Of a DNA stretch of 64,000 nt, positions 33,095-43,006 are shown in pieces (within the stretch, counting starts at the first letter, position 1; each line of letters opens with the position of its first letter). The notes beneath the pieces were generated by a model. It was not told where the DNA came from. It ran no database searches and saw only the letters and a program-made list of their open reading frames with translations. The stretch is from Chrysopilus asiliformis (Eukaryota; Arthropoda; Insecta; Diptera; Rhagionidae). The translations under genes were made by a program, and so were the position numbers. The stretch covers positions 54,767,553 through 54,831,552 of the forward strand of contig OZ035962.1 in NCBI GenBank assembly GCA_964034945.1. Reading direction: 5' to 3'.

Positions 33095-34695
33095 GATTTT
33101 TTAAAAGCTTTTATTTAGCTTGCCTTCGTGTTTGTCTGTCTGTTTGTCTGTCAGATCAAATCTTGCAACCCAATTTTGACCCACTTCCACTTGTCCGATT
33201 GACTTGAAATTTTGCACACTTATATAAGTCCGATGACAATACAATATTTTCACTACTTCGTCCTTGTAAGGATAACGGAAGGTCCTGTAAGGATAATGTG
33301 ATTATCCTTTTCTCCAAATTTTCCGGAAAAAAATCTATTCTGGGGGTTTTTGGGGTCGCTGAATCCGAATCTGTCATTAAAAAGTCTGCAAGGATAACGG
33401 AAGGTCCTGTAAGAATAACGTGATTATCCTTTTCTCCAAATTTTCTGGAAAAAATCTATTCTGGGTGTTTTTGGGGTCGCTGAATCCGAATCTGCCATCA
33501 AAAAGTATGTAAGGATAACGGAAGGTCCTGTAAGGATAACGTGATTATCCTTTTCTCCAAATTTTCCGGAAAAAAATCTATTCTGGGGGTTTTTGAGGTC
33601 GCTGAATCCGAATCTGCCATCAAAAAGTATGTAAGGATAACGGAAGGTCCTGTAAGGATAACGTGATTATCCTTTTCTACAAATTTTTCGGAAAAAAATC
33701 TATTCTGGGGGTTTTTGAGGTCGCTAAATCCGAATCTGCAATTAAAAAGTCTGTAAGGATAACGGAAGGTCCTGTAAGGACAACGTGATTATCCTTTTCT
33801 CCAAATTTTCCGGAAAAAAATCTATTCTGGGGGTTTTTGAGGTCACTGAATCCGAATCTGTCATTAAAAAGTCTGTAAGGATAACGGAAGGTCCTGTAAG
33901 GATAACGTGATTATCCTTTTCTCCAAATTTTCCGGAAAAAATATATTCTGGGGGTTTTTGAGGTCGCTGAATCCGAATCTGCCATCAAAAAGTATGTAAG
34001 GATAACGGAAGGTCCTGTAAGGATAACGTGATTATCGTTTTCTCCAAATTTTCCGGAAAAAAATCTATTCTGGGGGTTTTTGGGGTCGCTGAATCCGAAT
34101 CTGTCATTAAAAAGTCTGTAAGGATAACGGAAGGTCCTGTAAGGATAATGTGATTATCCTTTTCTCCAAATTTTCCGGAAAAAAATCTATTCTGGGGGTT
34201 TTTGAGGTCGCTGAATCCGAATCTGTCATCAAAAAGTCAGTTGGGATAACGGAAGGTCCTGTAAGGACAACGTGATTATCCTTTTCTCCAAATTTTCCGG
34301 AAAAAAATCTATTCTGGGGGTTTTTGAGGTCGCTGAATACGATTCTCAAGTTAAAAAGCCTGTAAGGACATCTCAAATGTAAGGATATATATTCGAAGAC
34401 TAAAAAGAAAATAAAAAAAATAAAAAAAATTTTTTTTTAAAAAAGCTTTTATTAAAAAAGAATGCACTAAAAAGAAAAAAATAATTTTCTGGACGCTGTG
34501 TATCACAAATATAAAAGCTTTTAAAAAGCGAGATAAAGCATAAAACAATAAAATAAAAATTTATCTCGCTTTTAAAAAGCTTTTATATTTGTGATACACA
34601 GCGTCCAGAAAATTATTTTTTTCTTTTTAGTGCATTCTTTTTTAATAAAAGCTTTTTTTTAAAAAAAATTTTTTTATTTTTTTTTATTAATAAGG
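33095..34695 (+). repeat. Satellite element S3: leader, 9-unit array, hairpin
   Basis: The leader 33095-33260 (TTTTTTAAAAGCTTTTATTT, GTCTGTCTGTTTGTCTGTCA, GACTTGAAATTTTGCACACT, CCGATGACAATACAATATTT) is followed by about nine units of 122-123 bp. Units repeat at about 33275, 33400, 33523, 33646, 33768, 33891, 34012, 34134 and 34255. Each has AAGGATAACGGAAGGTCCTG, ATTATCCTTTTCTCCAAATT and GGGGGTTTTTGAGGTCGCTG. The array ends in a hairpin with arms 34407-34538 and 34560-34690. ORFs called here come from the repeat, not from genes. Confidence 0.9.
34407..34690. repeat. Large hairpin capping S3
   Basis: Arms of about 131 bp are near-perfect inverses around a 21-bp loop. They include AAAAGCTTTTAAAAAGCGAG and CTGGACGCTGTGTATCACAA. 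In a transcript this would form a long double-stranded stem. Confidence 0.9.
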
Positions 34696-35131
34696 CTGTA
34701 TGTGTTTACTTTAAAAAGAAATAGGAAGCTCTTATTGGATCACCCTTTATAACCGTTCTCGGTCAAAAAATACTCTAGAAAAACTCCAAAAAACCAATAA
34801 AAATTGTCTAGATGTATTTTTTTTTAATTTTCGATTTTATTTCAATTTTAAAATTTTGTATAAACTTAAATTTCGAGAAGTATTTTGAGCTATTGCTAAT
34901 ATAAATCATATTTCCATGGCCTACGATTGATTTTCATATCTCCCTTAATAAGACGAATTCTGTAGTCTTTAATTAAGGAGTTGTGGCGGGATCATTTAAA
35001 AAAGTACTTTTTTTTCTAATACATAGAAAAGTGATGGCTTTTTAAAGGGAGCTATAAATTCAGATAAAATCATTTTTTATATAAACCATGAAAAAGTACC
35101 AGATTCATGGACTGTGGTACTAGGTTACTAA

Positions 35132-35785
35132 TGCCCGGTTTTTCAGTGAAAGTTTAAACTTTAGTTTAGTTAAACTCACAATGAAGTTTAAACCTAAGTT
35201 TAAACTTCTGGTGTTTTTCAGGCAAACGGAATTGAACGTTTTATTAAACTAAAGTTTAAACTTTTTTGTCAATTTTGCAGTCTACTATACAAGTAAAATA
35301 TATTGAAATGTCAAATTTTTCAGTCATAAAATCATTGATGTATTTGTCTAGTTATCACTTTCGTAATATTTGTTTACGCATTAATTATAAAATTCTATAA
35401 AAATAAAACAATTTTAATTTCGGTTGTTATTTTGGTTGTGATTTCGGTTGTTATTTCGGATGCTATTTCGGTTGTGATTTCGGTTGTTATTTCGGTTGTA
35501 ATTGTGTTTCAAGTATGTAAAAAAAATATAGTGAAATTGTGGAGAGCAAAAAAAAGTGATGCAGTCCATTTTTATGTGTTTTATTCTTCGTGGATCTGCA
35601 AATGACAAAAAAAGTTTTGAAAAAACGGCAGTTTAAACCCTCATCCATGGCCGTTAAAGTTAAACTCCGTTTAAACTTTTGGTTAGAGATAAACTGTCAT
35701 TGAAAAACACAATTTCGTGTTAAACGGCAGTTTAAACTTTATCGCCTGTTAAACGGAGTTTAAACTTTCACTGAAAAACCGGGCA
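35132..35785. mobile_element. Harbinger-type MITE, 654 bp
   Basis: Ends are inverted copies starting TGCCCGGTTTTTCAGTGAAA then GTTTAAAC, flanked by TAA at 35129-35131 and 35786-35788. A 3-bp TAA duplication is the PIF/Harbinger signature. The interior has more GTTTAAAC words and a GGTTGT/TTTCGGTTGT repeat that yields a spurious Asn/Arg-rich ORF. A duplicate lies at 39012-39665. Confidence 0.8.
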
Positions 35786-35841
35786 TAAATGAGTCAAAAA
35801 GGTACTAGATCTAGTACATATGTACTAAAGTCCCAACCCTG

Positions 35842-36140
35842 CATTCAATACATCAGATTCAATCAATCCACACAAAGGAGCAGCATAAAAAGAGTATAAA
35901 TGTGAAATGTGTACTACAAGCAGCAAACACAGCATAGCAGCGGCAGTAAAAACTTTGATTTTCATCTTTAAAAAAATAATTGAACATAGTTTAACATAAC
36001 TAAATACCCTAAACAATACTTTAATGTAGGCCTCATCTTCTAACACAGTTTCTGTTCGGATGTCACCACAAACTATCGAGTATCATCGATTGCAAATTTG
36101 TTATCATGGCAGCAAGCCGATTTTCTAATTTGTTTTCCCC
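35842..36140. repeat. Dispersed repeat X, right half
   Basis: Continues repeat X after the hAT insertion, starting with the duplicated CATTCAAT. Its duplicate lies at 39722-40020. Confidence 0.75.
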
Positions 36141-36145
36141 ATTTT

Positions 36146-36296
36146 TATACCCGTATGGTGAAACCAAAGGGTATATTAACTTTGCCTTACCGTTTGTAAC
36201 GCCAAGATCCCGTCATCACAAAAAAAATGAATTACACCAGTGTGTTTAGAATGATAAAAAAAATTGAATTTTGCATGTCCGTCCGTCTGTCTGTCC

Positions 36297-36338
<42 letters not shown>

Positions 36339-36355
36339 CTGTCTGTGTGTCTGTC

Positions 36356-36390
<35 letters not shown>

Positions 36391-36440
36391 CCGTCTGTCC
36401 GTCTGTCTGTCTGTCTGTGGCGCGGATTGCGGGCGCACGC
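36146..36440 (+). mobile_element. DINE-like repeat, copy J (5' half)
   Basis: Plus-sense 5' half with a long GTCT/GTCC tract at about 36279-36418, cut at GGGCGCACG where the second unit of the tandem duplication starts. High Cys/Leu/Ser/Val or Thr/Asp/Gln/Arg ORFs here are translations of the microsatellite. Confidence 0.85.
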
Positions 36441-39400
36441 CCAATCGGATTTTAATGTATGGGAGTTTTATGTAGAATCATATCCCAAATAACTTTTGTT
36501 CTTGCACTTTTTTGATAAGATGCACCGTTTTTGAGAAATTCGGAAAAAACGTTTTCGTTTGTATGGGGGGTACCCCCCCTAATGACCCATTTTTGCCCAT
36601 GAATGAACCAGGGCCCAACCAGGAACTTTCTCTACAACTTTCTCTTTTGGATGACCAAAATCGGTCCACCCAGTAAAAAGTTAGGCGTGAACATACATAA
36701 AAATAAAAAAAAAATATTCAGGTGGAATTGAGAACCTTTTCCTTTTTGGAAGTCGGAATTTAAAAAACCCAAATATGAGTCAAATGTAAAAGATTTTCGT
36801 ATTTTTTGGTACAATTTGGCACAAGGGTTGCCGTATTCAAGCTAAATTTTTAAATAAAATACGAGTTAGCTATTATATGGAGGAAAAATTTTTATTAATA
36901 AGAATAGTTAACTAATGTATAAGTTTGCTATCTCGGAGTTAGTTAGCACATGAGTTATCTCCGTGTTAGGGATTTTTTAAAAGCTTTTATTTAGCTTGCC
37001 TTCGTGTTTGTCTGTCTGTTTGTCTGTCAGATCAAATCTTGCAACCCAATTTTGACCCACTTCCACTTGTCCGATTGACTTGAAATTTTGCACACTTATA
37101 TAAGTCCGATGACAATACAATATTTTCACTACTTCGTCCTTGTAAGGATAACGGAAGGTCCTGTAAGGATAATGTGATTATCCTTTTCTCCAAATTTTCC
37201 GGAAAAAAATCTATTCTGGGGGTTTTTGGGGTCGCTGAATCCGAATCTGTCATTAAAAAGTCTGCAAGGATAACGGAAGGTCCTGTAAGAATAACGTGAT
37301 TATCCTTTTCTCCAAATTTTCTGGAAAAAATCTATTCTGGGTGTTTTTGGGGTCGCTGAATCCGAATCTGCCATCAAAAAGTATGTAAGGATAACGGAAG
37401 GTCCTGTAAGGATAACGTGATTATCCTTTTCTCCAAATTTTCCGGAAAAAAATCTATTCTGGGGGTTTTTGAGGTCGCTGAATCCGAATCTGCCATCAAA
37501 AAGTATGTAAGGATAACGGAAGGTCCTGTAAGGATAACGTGATTATCCTTTTCTACAAATTTTTCGGAAAAAAATCTATTCTGGGGGTTTTTGAGGTCGC
37601 TAAATCCGAATCTGCAATTAAAAAGTCTGTAAGGATAACGGAAGGTCCTGTAAGGACAACGTGATTATCCTTTTCTCCAAATTTTCCGGAAAAAAATCTA
37701 TTCTGGGGGTTTTTGAGGTCACTGAATCCGAATCTGTCATTAAAAAGTCTGTAAGGATAACGGAAGGTCCTGTAAGGATAACGTGATTATCCTTTTCTCC
37801 AAATTTTCCGGAAAAAATATATTCTGGGGGTTTTTGAGGTCGCTGAATCCGAATCTGCCATCAAAAAGTATGTAAGGATAACGGAAGGTCCTGTAAGGAT
37901 AACGTGATTATCGTTTTCTCCAAATTTTCCGGAAAAAAATCTATTCTGGGGGTTTTTGGGGTCGCTGAATCCGAATCTGTCATTAAAAAGTCTGTAAGGA
38001 TAACGGAAGGTCCTGTAAGGATAATGTGATTATCCTTTTCTCCAAATTTTCCGGAAAAAAATCTATTCTGGGGGTTTTTGAGGTCACTGAATCCGAATCT
38101 GTCATCAAAAAGTCAGTTGGGATAACGGAAGGTCCTGTAAGGACAACGTGATTATCCTTTTCTCCAAATTTTCCGGAAAAAAATCTATTCTGGGGGTTTT
38201 TGAGGTCGCTGAATACGATTCTCAAGTTAAAAAGCCTGTAAGGACATCTCAAATGTAAGGATATATATTCGAAGACTAAAAAGAACAAAATAAAAAAAAT
38301 AAAAAAAAATTTTTTTAAAAAAAGCTTTTATTAAAAAAGAATGCACTAAAAAGAAAAAAATAATTTTCTGGACGCTGTGTATCACAAATATAAAAGCTTT
38401 TAAAAAGCGAGATAAAGCATAAAACAATAAAATAAAAATTTATCTCGCTTTTAAAAAGCTTTTATATTTGTGATACACAGCGTCCAGAAAATTATTTTTT
38501 TCTTTTTAGTGCATTCTTTTTTAAAAGAAAAATTTTTTTTAAAAAAAAATTTTTTATTTTTTTTTATTAATAAGGCTGTATGTGTTTACTTTAAAAAGAA
38601 ATAGGAAGCTCTTATTGGATCACCCTTTATAACCGTTCTCGGTCAAAAAATACTCTAGAAAAACTCCAAAAAACCAATAAAAATTGTCTAGATGTATTTT
38701 TTTTTAATTTTCGATTTTATTTCAATTTTAAAATTTTGTATAAACTTAAATTTCGAGAAGTATTTTGAGCTATTGCTAATATAAATCATATTTCCATGGC
38801 CTACGATTGATTTTCATATCTCCCTTAATAAGACGAATTCTGTAGTCTTTAATTAAGGAGTTGTGGCGGGATCATTTAAAAAAGTACTTTTTTTTCTAAT
38901 ACATAGAAAAGTGATGGCTTTTTAAAGGGAGCTATAAATTCAGATAAAATCATTTTTTATATAAACCATGAAAAAGTACCAGATTCATGGACTGTGGTAC
39001 TAGGTTACTAATGCCCGGTTTTTCAGTGAAAGTTTAAACTTTAGTTTAGTTAAACTCACAATGAAGTTTAAACCTAAGTTTAAACTTCTGGTGTTTTTCA
39101 GGCAAACGGAATTGAACGTTTTATTAAACTAAAGTTTAAACTTTTTTGTCAATTTTGCAGTCTACTATACAAGTAAAATATATTGAAATGTCAAATTTTT
39201 CAGTCATAAAATCATTGATGTATTTGTCTAGTTATCACTTTCGTAATATTTGTTTACGCATTAATTATAAAATTCTATAAAAATAAAACAATTTTAATTT
39301 CGGTTGTTATTTTGGTTGTGATTTCGGTTGTTATTTCGGATGCTATTTCGGTTGTGATTTCGGTTGTTATTTCGGTTGTAATTGTGTTTCAAGTATGTAA

Positions 39401-40176
39401 AAAAAATATAGTGAAATTGTGGAGAGCAAAAAAAAGTGATGCAGTCCATTTTTATGTGTTTTATTCTTCGTGGATCTGCAAATGACAAAAAAAGTTTTGA
39501 AAAAACGGCAGTTTAAACCCTCATCCATGGCCGTTAAAGTTAAACTCCGTTTAAACTTTTGGTTAGAGATAAACTGTCATTGAAAAACACAATTTCGTGT
39601 TAAACGGCAATTTAAACTTTATCGCCTGTTAAACGGAGTTTAAACTTTCACTGAAAAACCGGGCATAAATGAGTCAAAAAGGTACTAGATCTAGTACATA
39701 TGTACTAAAGTCCCAACCCTGCATTCAATACATCAGATTCAATCAATCCACACAAAGGAGCAGCATAAAAAGAGTATAAATGTGAAATGTGTACTACAAG
39801 CAGCAAACACAGCATAGCAGCGGCAGTAAAAACTTTGATTTTCATCTTTAAAAAAATAATTGAACATAGTTTAACATAACTAAATACCCTAAACAATACT
39901 TTAATGTAGGCCTCATCTTCTAACACAGTTTCTGTTCGGATGTCACCACAAACTATCGAGTATCATCGATTGCAAATTTGTTATCATGGCAGCAAGCCGA
40001 TTTTCTAATTTGTTTTCCCCATTTTTATACCCGTATGGTGAAACCAAAGGGTATATTAACTTTGCCTTACCGTTTGTAACGCCAAGATCCCGTCATCACA
40101 AAAAAAATGAATTACACCAGTGTGTTTAGAATGATAAAAAAAATTGAATTTTGCATGTCCGTCCGTCTGTCTGTCC

Positions 40177-40214
<38 letters not shown>

Positions 40215-40231
40215 CTGTCTGTGTGTCTGTC

Positions 40232-40266
<35 letters not shown>

Positions 40267-40323
40267 CCGTCTGTCCGTCTGTCCGTCTGTCTGTCTGTCT
40301 GTGGCGCGGATTGCGGGCGCACG
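36441..40323. repeat. Tandem duplication, copy 2
   Basis: Second unit. It begins within a minus-sense DINE fragment (CCAATCGGATTTTAATG) and contains satellite S4 (36971-38575) with its hairpin, Harbinger MITE copy 2 (39012-39665), a second hAT right end (39721) and half of repeat X. It ends within DINE copy L at 40323. Lack of divergence indicates a recent event or an assembly duplicate. Confidence 0.95.
36971..38575 (+). repeat. Satellite element S4 (duplicate of S3)
   Basis: Same leader, nine units and hairpin as S3, shifted by 3876-3880. The hairpin's right arm is slightly altered near 38520-38550 (TTTTTAAAAGAAAAATTTTT in place of the S3 form). Confidence 0.9.
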
Positions 40324-40687
40324 AATTGAGCTAGAGACTTGAAATTTTGCGCAGATCCGTTTTTCGTAAAATGCGAGGCTAAGTTCGTTAATGGGCAAAA
40401 ATGGACCATTAGGGGGGGTACCCCCCATACGAACGAAAACGGTTTTTGTGAATATCTCAAAAACGGTGCATCTTATCAAAAAAGTCCAAGAACAAAAGTT
40501 ATTTAGGATATGATTCTACATAAAACTCCCATACATCAAAATCCGATTGGAATAAATTTTAAAAAATCTTATTGGAAAGTTTGACTTCAAAGTGGAATTT
40601 TGGTACACCTGTTCGAATTTTGATATGAATATCACCATACGGGTCTCCAATGATTGCCAGATTGGCAATTATAGCTTTTGTTATGTT
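40026..40687 (+). mobile_element. DINE-like repeat, copy L (full length, 662 bp)
   Basis: Complete plus-sense copy from TATACCCGTATGG to GTTATGTT, with the longest complete GTCY tract at about 40159-40303. It interrupts repeat X, which resumes at about 40700 with ATAACCAAAATCCAAGACGT. Confidence 0.85.
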
Positions 40688-40742
40688 CTAATTTTTTTTT
40701 GATTTCCTCATAACCAAAATCCAAGACGTATCCACGTCAAAA

Positions 40743-41165
40743 TGGGAAAAAGGATATTTGAGTTATCCTTACAGGACTTTCCGTTTAGAATTTTCAAATT
40801 CCAACAACCAACTCGTGATCAGCGACCACGGAAACACCCTAAAGCCAGTTTTTCGGAGACAAAATTGGAAAAAGGATATTTGCGTTATCCTTTCAGGACC
40901 TTCCGTTTCGAATTTTGAAAATCTAATACCGGATTCGTGATCAGCGACCCCAAAAACCCTAGAATGCCAACTTTTCCGGGGAAAAATGGGAAAAAGGATC
41001 GTTATCCTTAAATGACCTTCCGTTTCGAATTTCTAAAATCTAATACCGGATTCGTGATCAGCGACCCCAAAAACCCCATGCCAATTTTTCCGGGGTAAAA
41101 TGGGAAAAAGGATATTTTCGTGCTCCTTTCAGGGACCTTCTGCTTTGAATTTTGAAAATCTAACA
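40743..41165 (-). repeat. Satellite array S5 (minus sense)
   Basis: About four units of 105-120 bp with CGTTATCCTTTCAGGACCTT, CCGTTTCGAATTTTGAAAAT and GGATTCGTGATCAGCGACCC. It points away from the plus-sense S6 array. Confidence 0.75.
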
Positions 41166-42600
41166 TAGCTAAAAACCTGCTGCTGGCAACGCAGATCATT
41201 TTGCAAAAACCCGCGTAAAAATCGGTCGAGTAGTTTTTGAGTTTTGTAATCTCAAACAGACAAACAAACATCCATTTTTAATACACTTTCTATTAAGTTG
41301 ATTTGTCGCGACCTGGCTACCTGGCTGGCTATGTGTCTATCTCTGGAATCTTTGGAACCTTATATTTCCGAAACTATGCAGGCTAGGAAGATGAAATTTT
41401 GTCACCTTGCGTAGTTCCGGTGACAGTTCAATATTTTTACTAATCCATCCTTGTAAGGATAATGGAATGTCCTGTAAGAATAACGCAAATATCCTTTTTC
41501 CCATTTTTTCCGGGAAAAAATGGAATCAGGGGGTTATCGGGGTCGCTGATCACGAATTCGGTGTTAGATTTTCAAAATTCAAAACGGAAGGTCCTGTAAG
41601 GATAACGCAAATATCCTTTTTCCCTGGCATCAGGGTGTTTTCGGGTTCGCTGATTACGAATCCGGTGTTAGATTTTCGAAATTAGAAACCAAAGGTCCTG
41701 CAAGGATGACGTAAATATCCTTTTCCCATCGTTCCCGGGAAAAACTGGCATCAGGAGGTTTTCAGGGTCGCTGATCACGAATCCGATGTTAGATTTTCAA
41801 AATTCAAAACGGAAGGTCCTGTAAGGATAACGCAAATATCCTTTTTCCCTGGCATCAGGGTGTTTTCGGGGTCGCTGATTACGAATCCGGTGTTAGATTT
41901 TCGAAATTAGAAACGAAAGGTCCTGCAAGGATGACGTAAATATCCTTTTTCCGTCTTTCCCGGGGCAAAATGGCATTAAGGAATTTTCGGGGTCGCTGAT
42001 CACGAATCCGATGTCAGATTTTCAAAACTCGAAGCGGAAAGTCCTGTAAGGATGACGCACATATCCTTTTCCCATTTTTTCCGGGGAAAAATGGCATTAG
42101 GGGGTTTTTGGAGCCGCTGAATCCGATTCTGACATTTAAACTTCTGTAATGATAACGGAATGTCCTGCAAAGATAACGTGAGTTTCCTTTTGCTCAAATT
42201 TCCCGCGAAAGATCTTTTCTGGAGGGTTTTGGTAGCTAACTCAAGATTAAAAAGTATCAAATAAAAAAATAAACACTTTAAAAAACAAGTTTTATAACCT
42301 CATACACTTTCAAAATGCACTAAAAAGTAAAAAACTAGTTTAAAGTTTCACAAAAAAATTTTTTTTTATAAATTGCGTGTTGTTGTGAAAATATAAAGTG
42401 TGTGACGTTGCATTTGCTCTTGAATCTGTAATAGCGGTTTCATACTGTGCAACACAGCAAACTTTATATTTTCACAACAACACGCAATTTATAAAAACAT
42501 TTTTTGTGAAACTTTAAACTTGTTTTTTTTACTTTTTAGTGCATTTTGAAAGTGTATAAGGTTATAAAACTTGTTTTTTAAAGTGATTTTTTAATATATA
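41166..42600 (+). repeat. Satellite element S6 with hairpin
   Basis: The leader (41290-41450, ending GTTCAATATTTTTACTAATC) is followed by about seven units of 110-125 bp to about 42240. A hairpin follows with arms 42274-42399 and 42461-42585. The hairpin again contains TGCACTAAAAAG but the rest differs from S3. The first 120 bp hold AAATCGGTCGAGTAGTTTTT and ACAGACAAACAAACAT, with no gene. Confidence 0.75.
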
Positions 42601-42807
42601 TTAAGATTCAGATGGGAATTTGAATGATATTCTACTATTTGAAAAAGCAGTGCTAGCTGGTGTGGAACTTCTGCTAGTAATGCAGCATCGGCCGGCTGAC
42701 ATATAGATTTTCGGTGTCAATGTAGAAAATTAAATCTGGTGTTCTGCCCAGTGCATTCGTCACATGATTTGCTTGCATGAAATTCATTGATGTTAGATTG
42801 TTAATAT
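42590..42807 (-). pseudogene. Jockey-like LINE B endonuclease, part 2
   Basis: Minus-strand frame INNLTSMNFMQANHVTNALG then RTPDLIFY, the late part of an APE-type endonuclease (motif xxGRTLDLIF). It continues the frame that breaks at 52971, on the other side of the gypsy 3 insertion. The copy then meets the satellite hairpin. Confidence 0.75.
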
Positions 42808-42987
42808 TAAATACTCGGTTTAAATCGTAATTCATTTTATTAATATTCACATACAATATTTAACTTAACAAATTCAATTGATATTATCGATCGCGTGTTA
42901 GGTGAAAAGTAGCCGACTCCGGTCTGAGGCCCGGTCACAAGTGCATTCTCCTTTTTGGATGAGTGCTTGTTGCACCAATACACAACA
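42808..42987 (-). repeat. gypsy 3 3' LTR
   Basis: About 180 bp, starting TGTTGTGTATTGG at 42987 after the short purine run AAGGGG. It shares TAGCCGACTCCGGTCTGAGG-type sequence in inverse with 52789-52970, with modest divergence. Confidence 0.85.
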
Positions 42988-43006
42988 CCCCTTAACGCCG
43001 ACACGA

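Larger units (their letters stand above)
25226..35841. mobile_element. hAT element enlarged to 10.6 kb by nested insertions
   Basis: CATTCAAT occurs at 25218-25225 and 35842-35849, and the flanks join into one continuous repeat X. The ends read CAGGGTTGGAACTT inward on the left and CAGGGTTGGGACTT on the right. Subterminal GTACTAGAT words lie near both ends. All larger content is foreign: a mariner-like transposon with a copia insertion, inverted repeats, a DINE copy, satellite array S3 and a Harbinger MITE. No hAT transposase was recognised, so the original element was probably a MITE. The right end also exists at 39721 because of the tandem duplication. Confidence 0.7.
32565..36439. repeat. 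Tandem duplication, copy 1 (3.88 kb)
   Basis: Nearly identical to 36441-40323. The offset is 3876 at the left and 3880-3884 at the right; the difference comes from A-runs and the GTCT tract. Only a few substitutions were seen over 3.9 kb (for example GGTCGC against GGTCAC). The unit contains part of DINE copy I, satellite S3 with its hairpin, the Harbinger MITE, the right end of the hAT element, half of repeat X and the 5' half of a DINE copy. Confidence 0.95.

Noticed and set aside
33156..34376. Minus-strand ORFs with FFPENLEKRIITLSLQDLPLS repeats
   Set aside because: They are read-throughs of the 122-bp satellite unit and recur unchanged in the duplicate at 37032-38288.
31278..34698. A single large element bounded by CAGCCTTATTAATAA and its inverse
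   Set aside because: The 14-15 bp mirrored ends are clear but no target duplication matches, and several unrelated repeats lie between; recorded but not called.
35414..35608. Asn/Arg-rich ORF in the Harbinger MITE
   Set aside because: It comes from a TTTCGGTTGT repeat within a non-coding MITE and is duplicated with it.
36227..36492. Overlapping ORFs of Cys-Leu-Ser-Val or Thr-Asp-Arg-Gln repeats (also at 13310, 23620, 24242, 40056-40479, 62597-63230)
   Set aside because: They are translations of the (GTCC/GTCT)n microsatellite inside DINE-like repeats in all frames; no gene.
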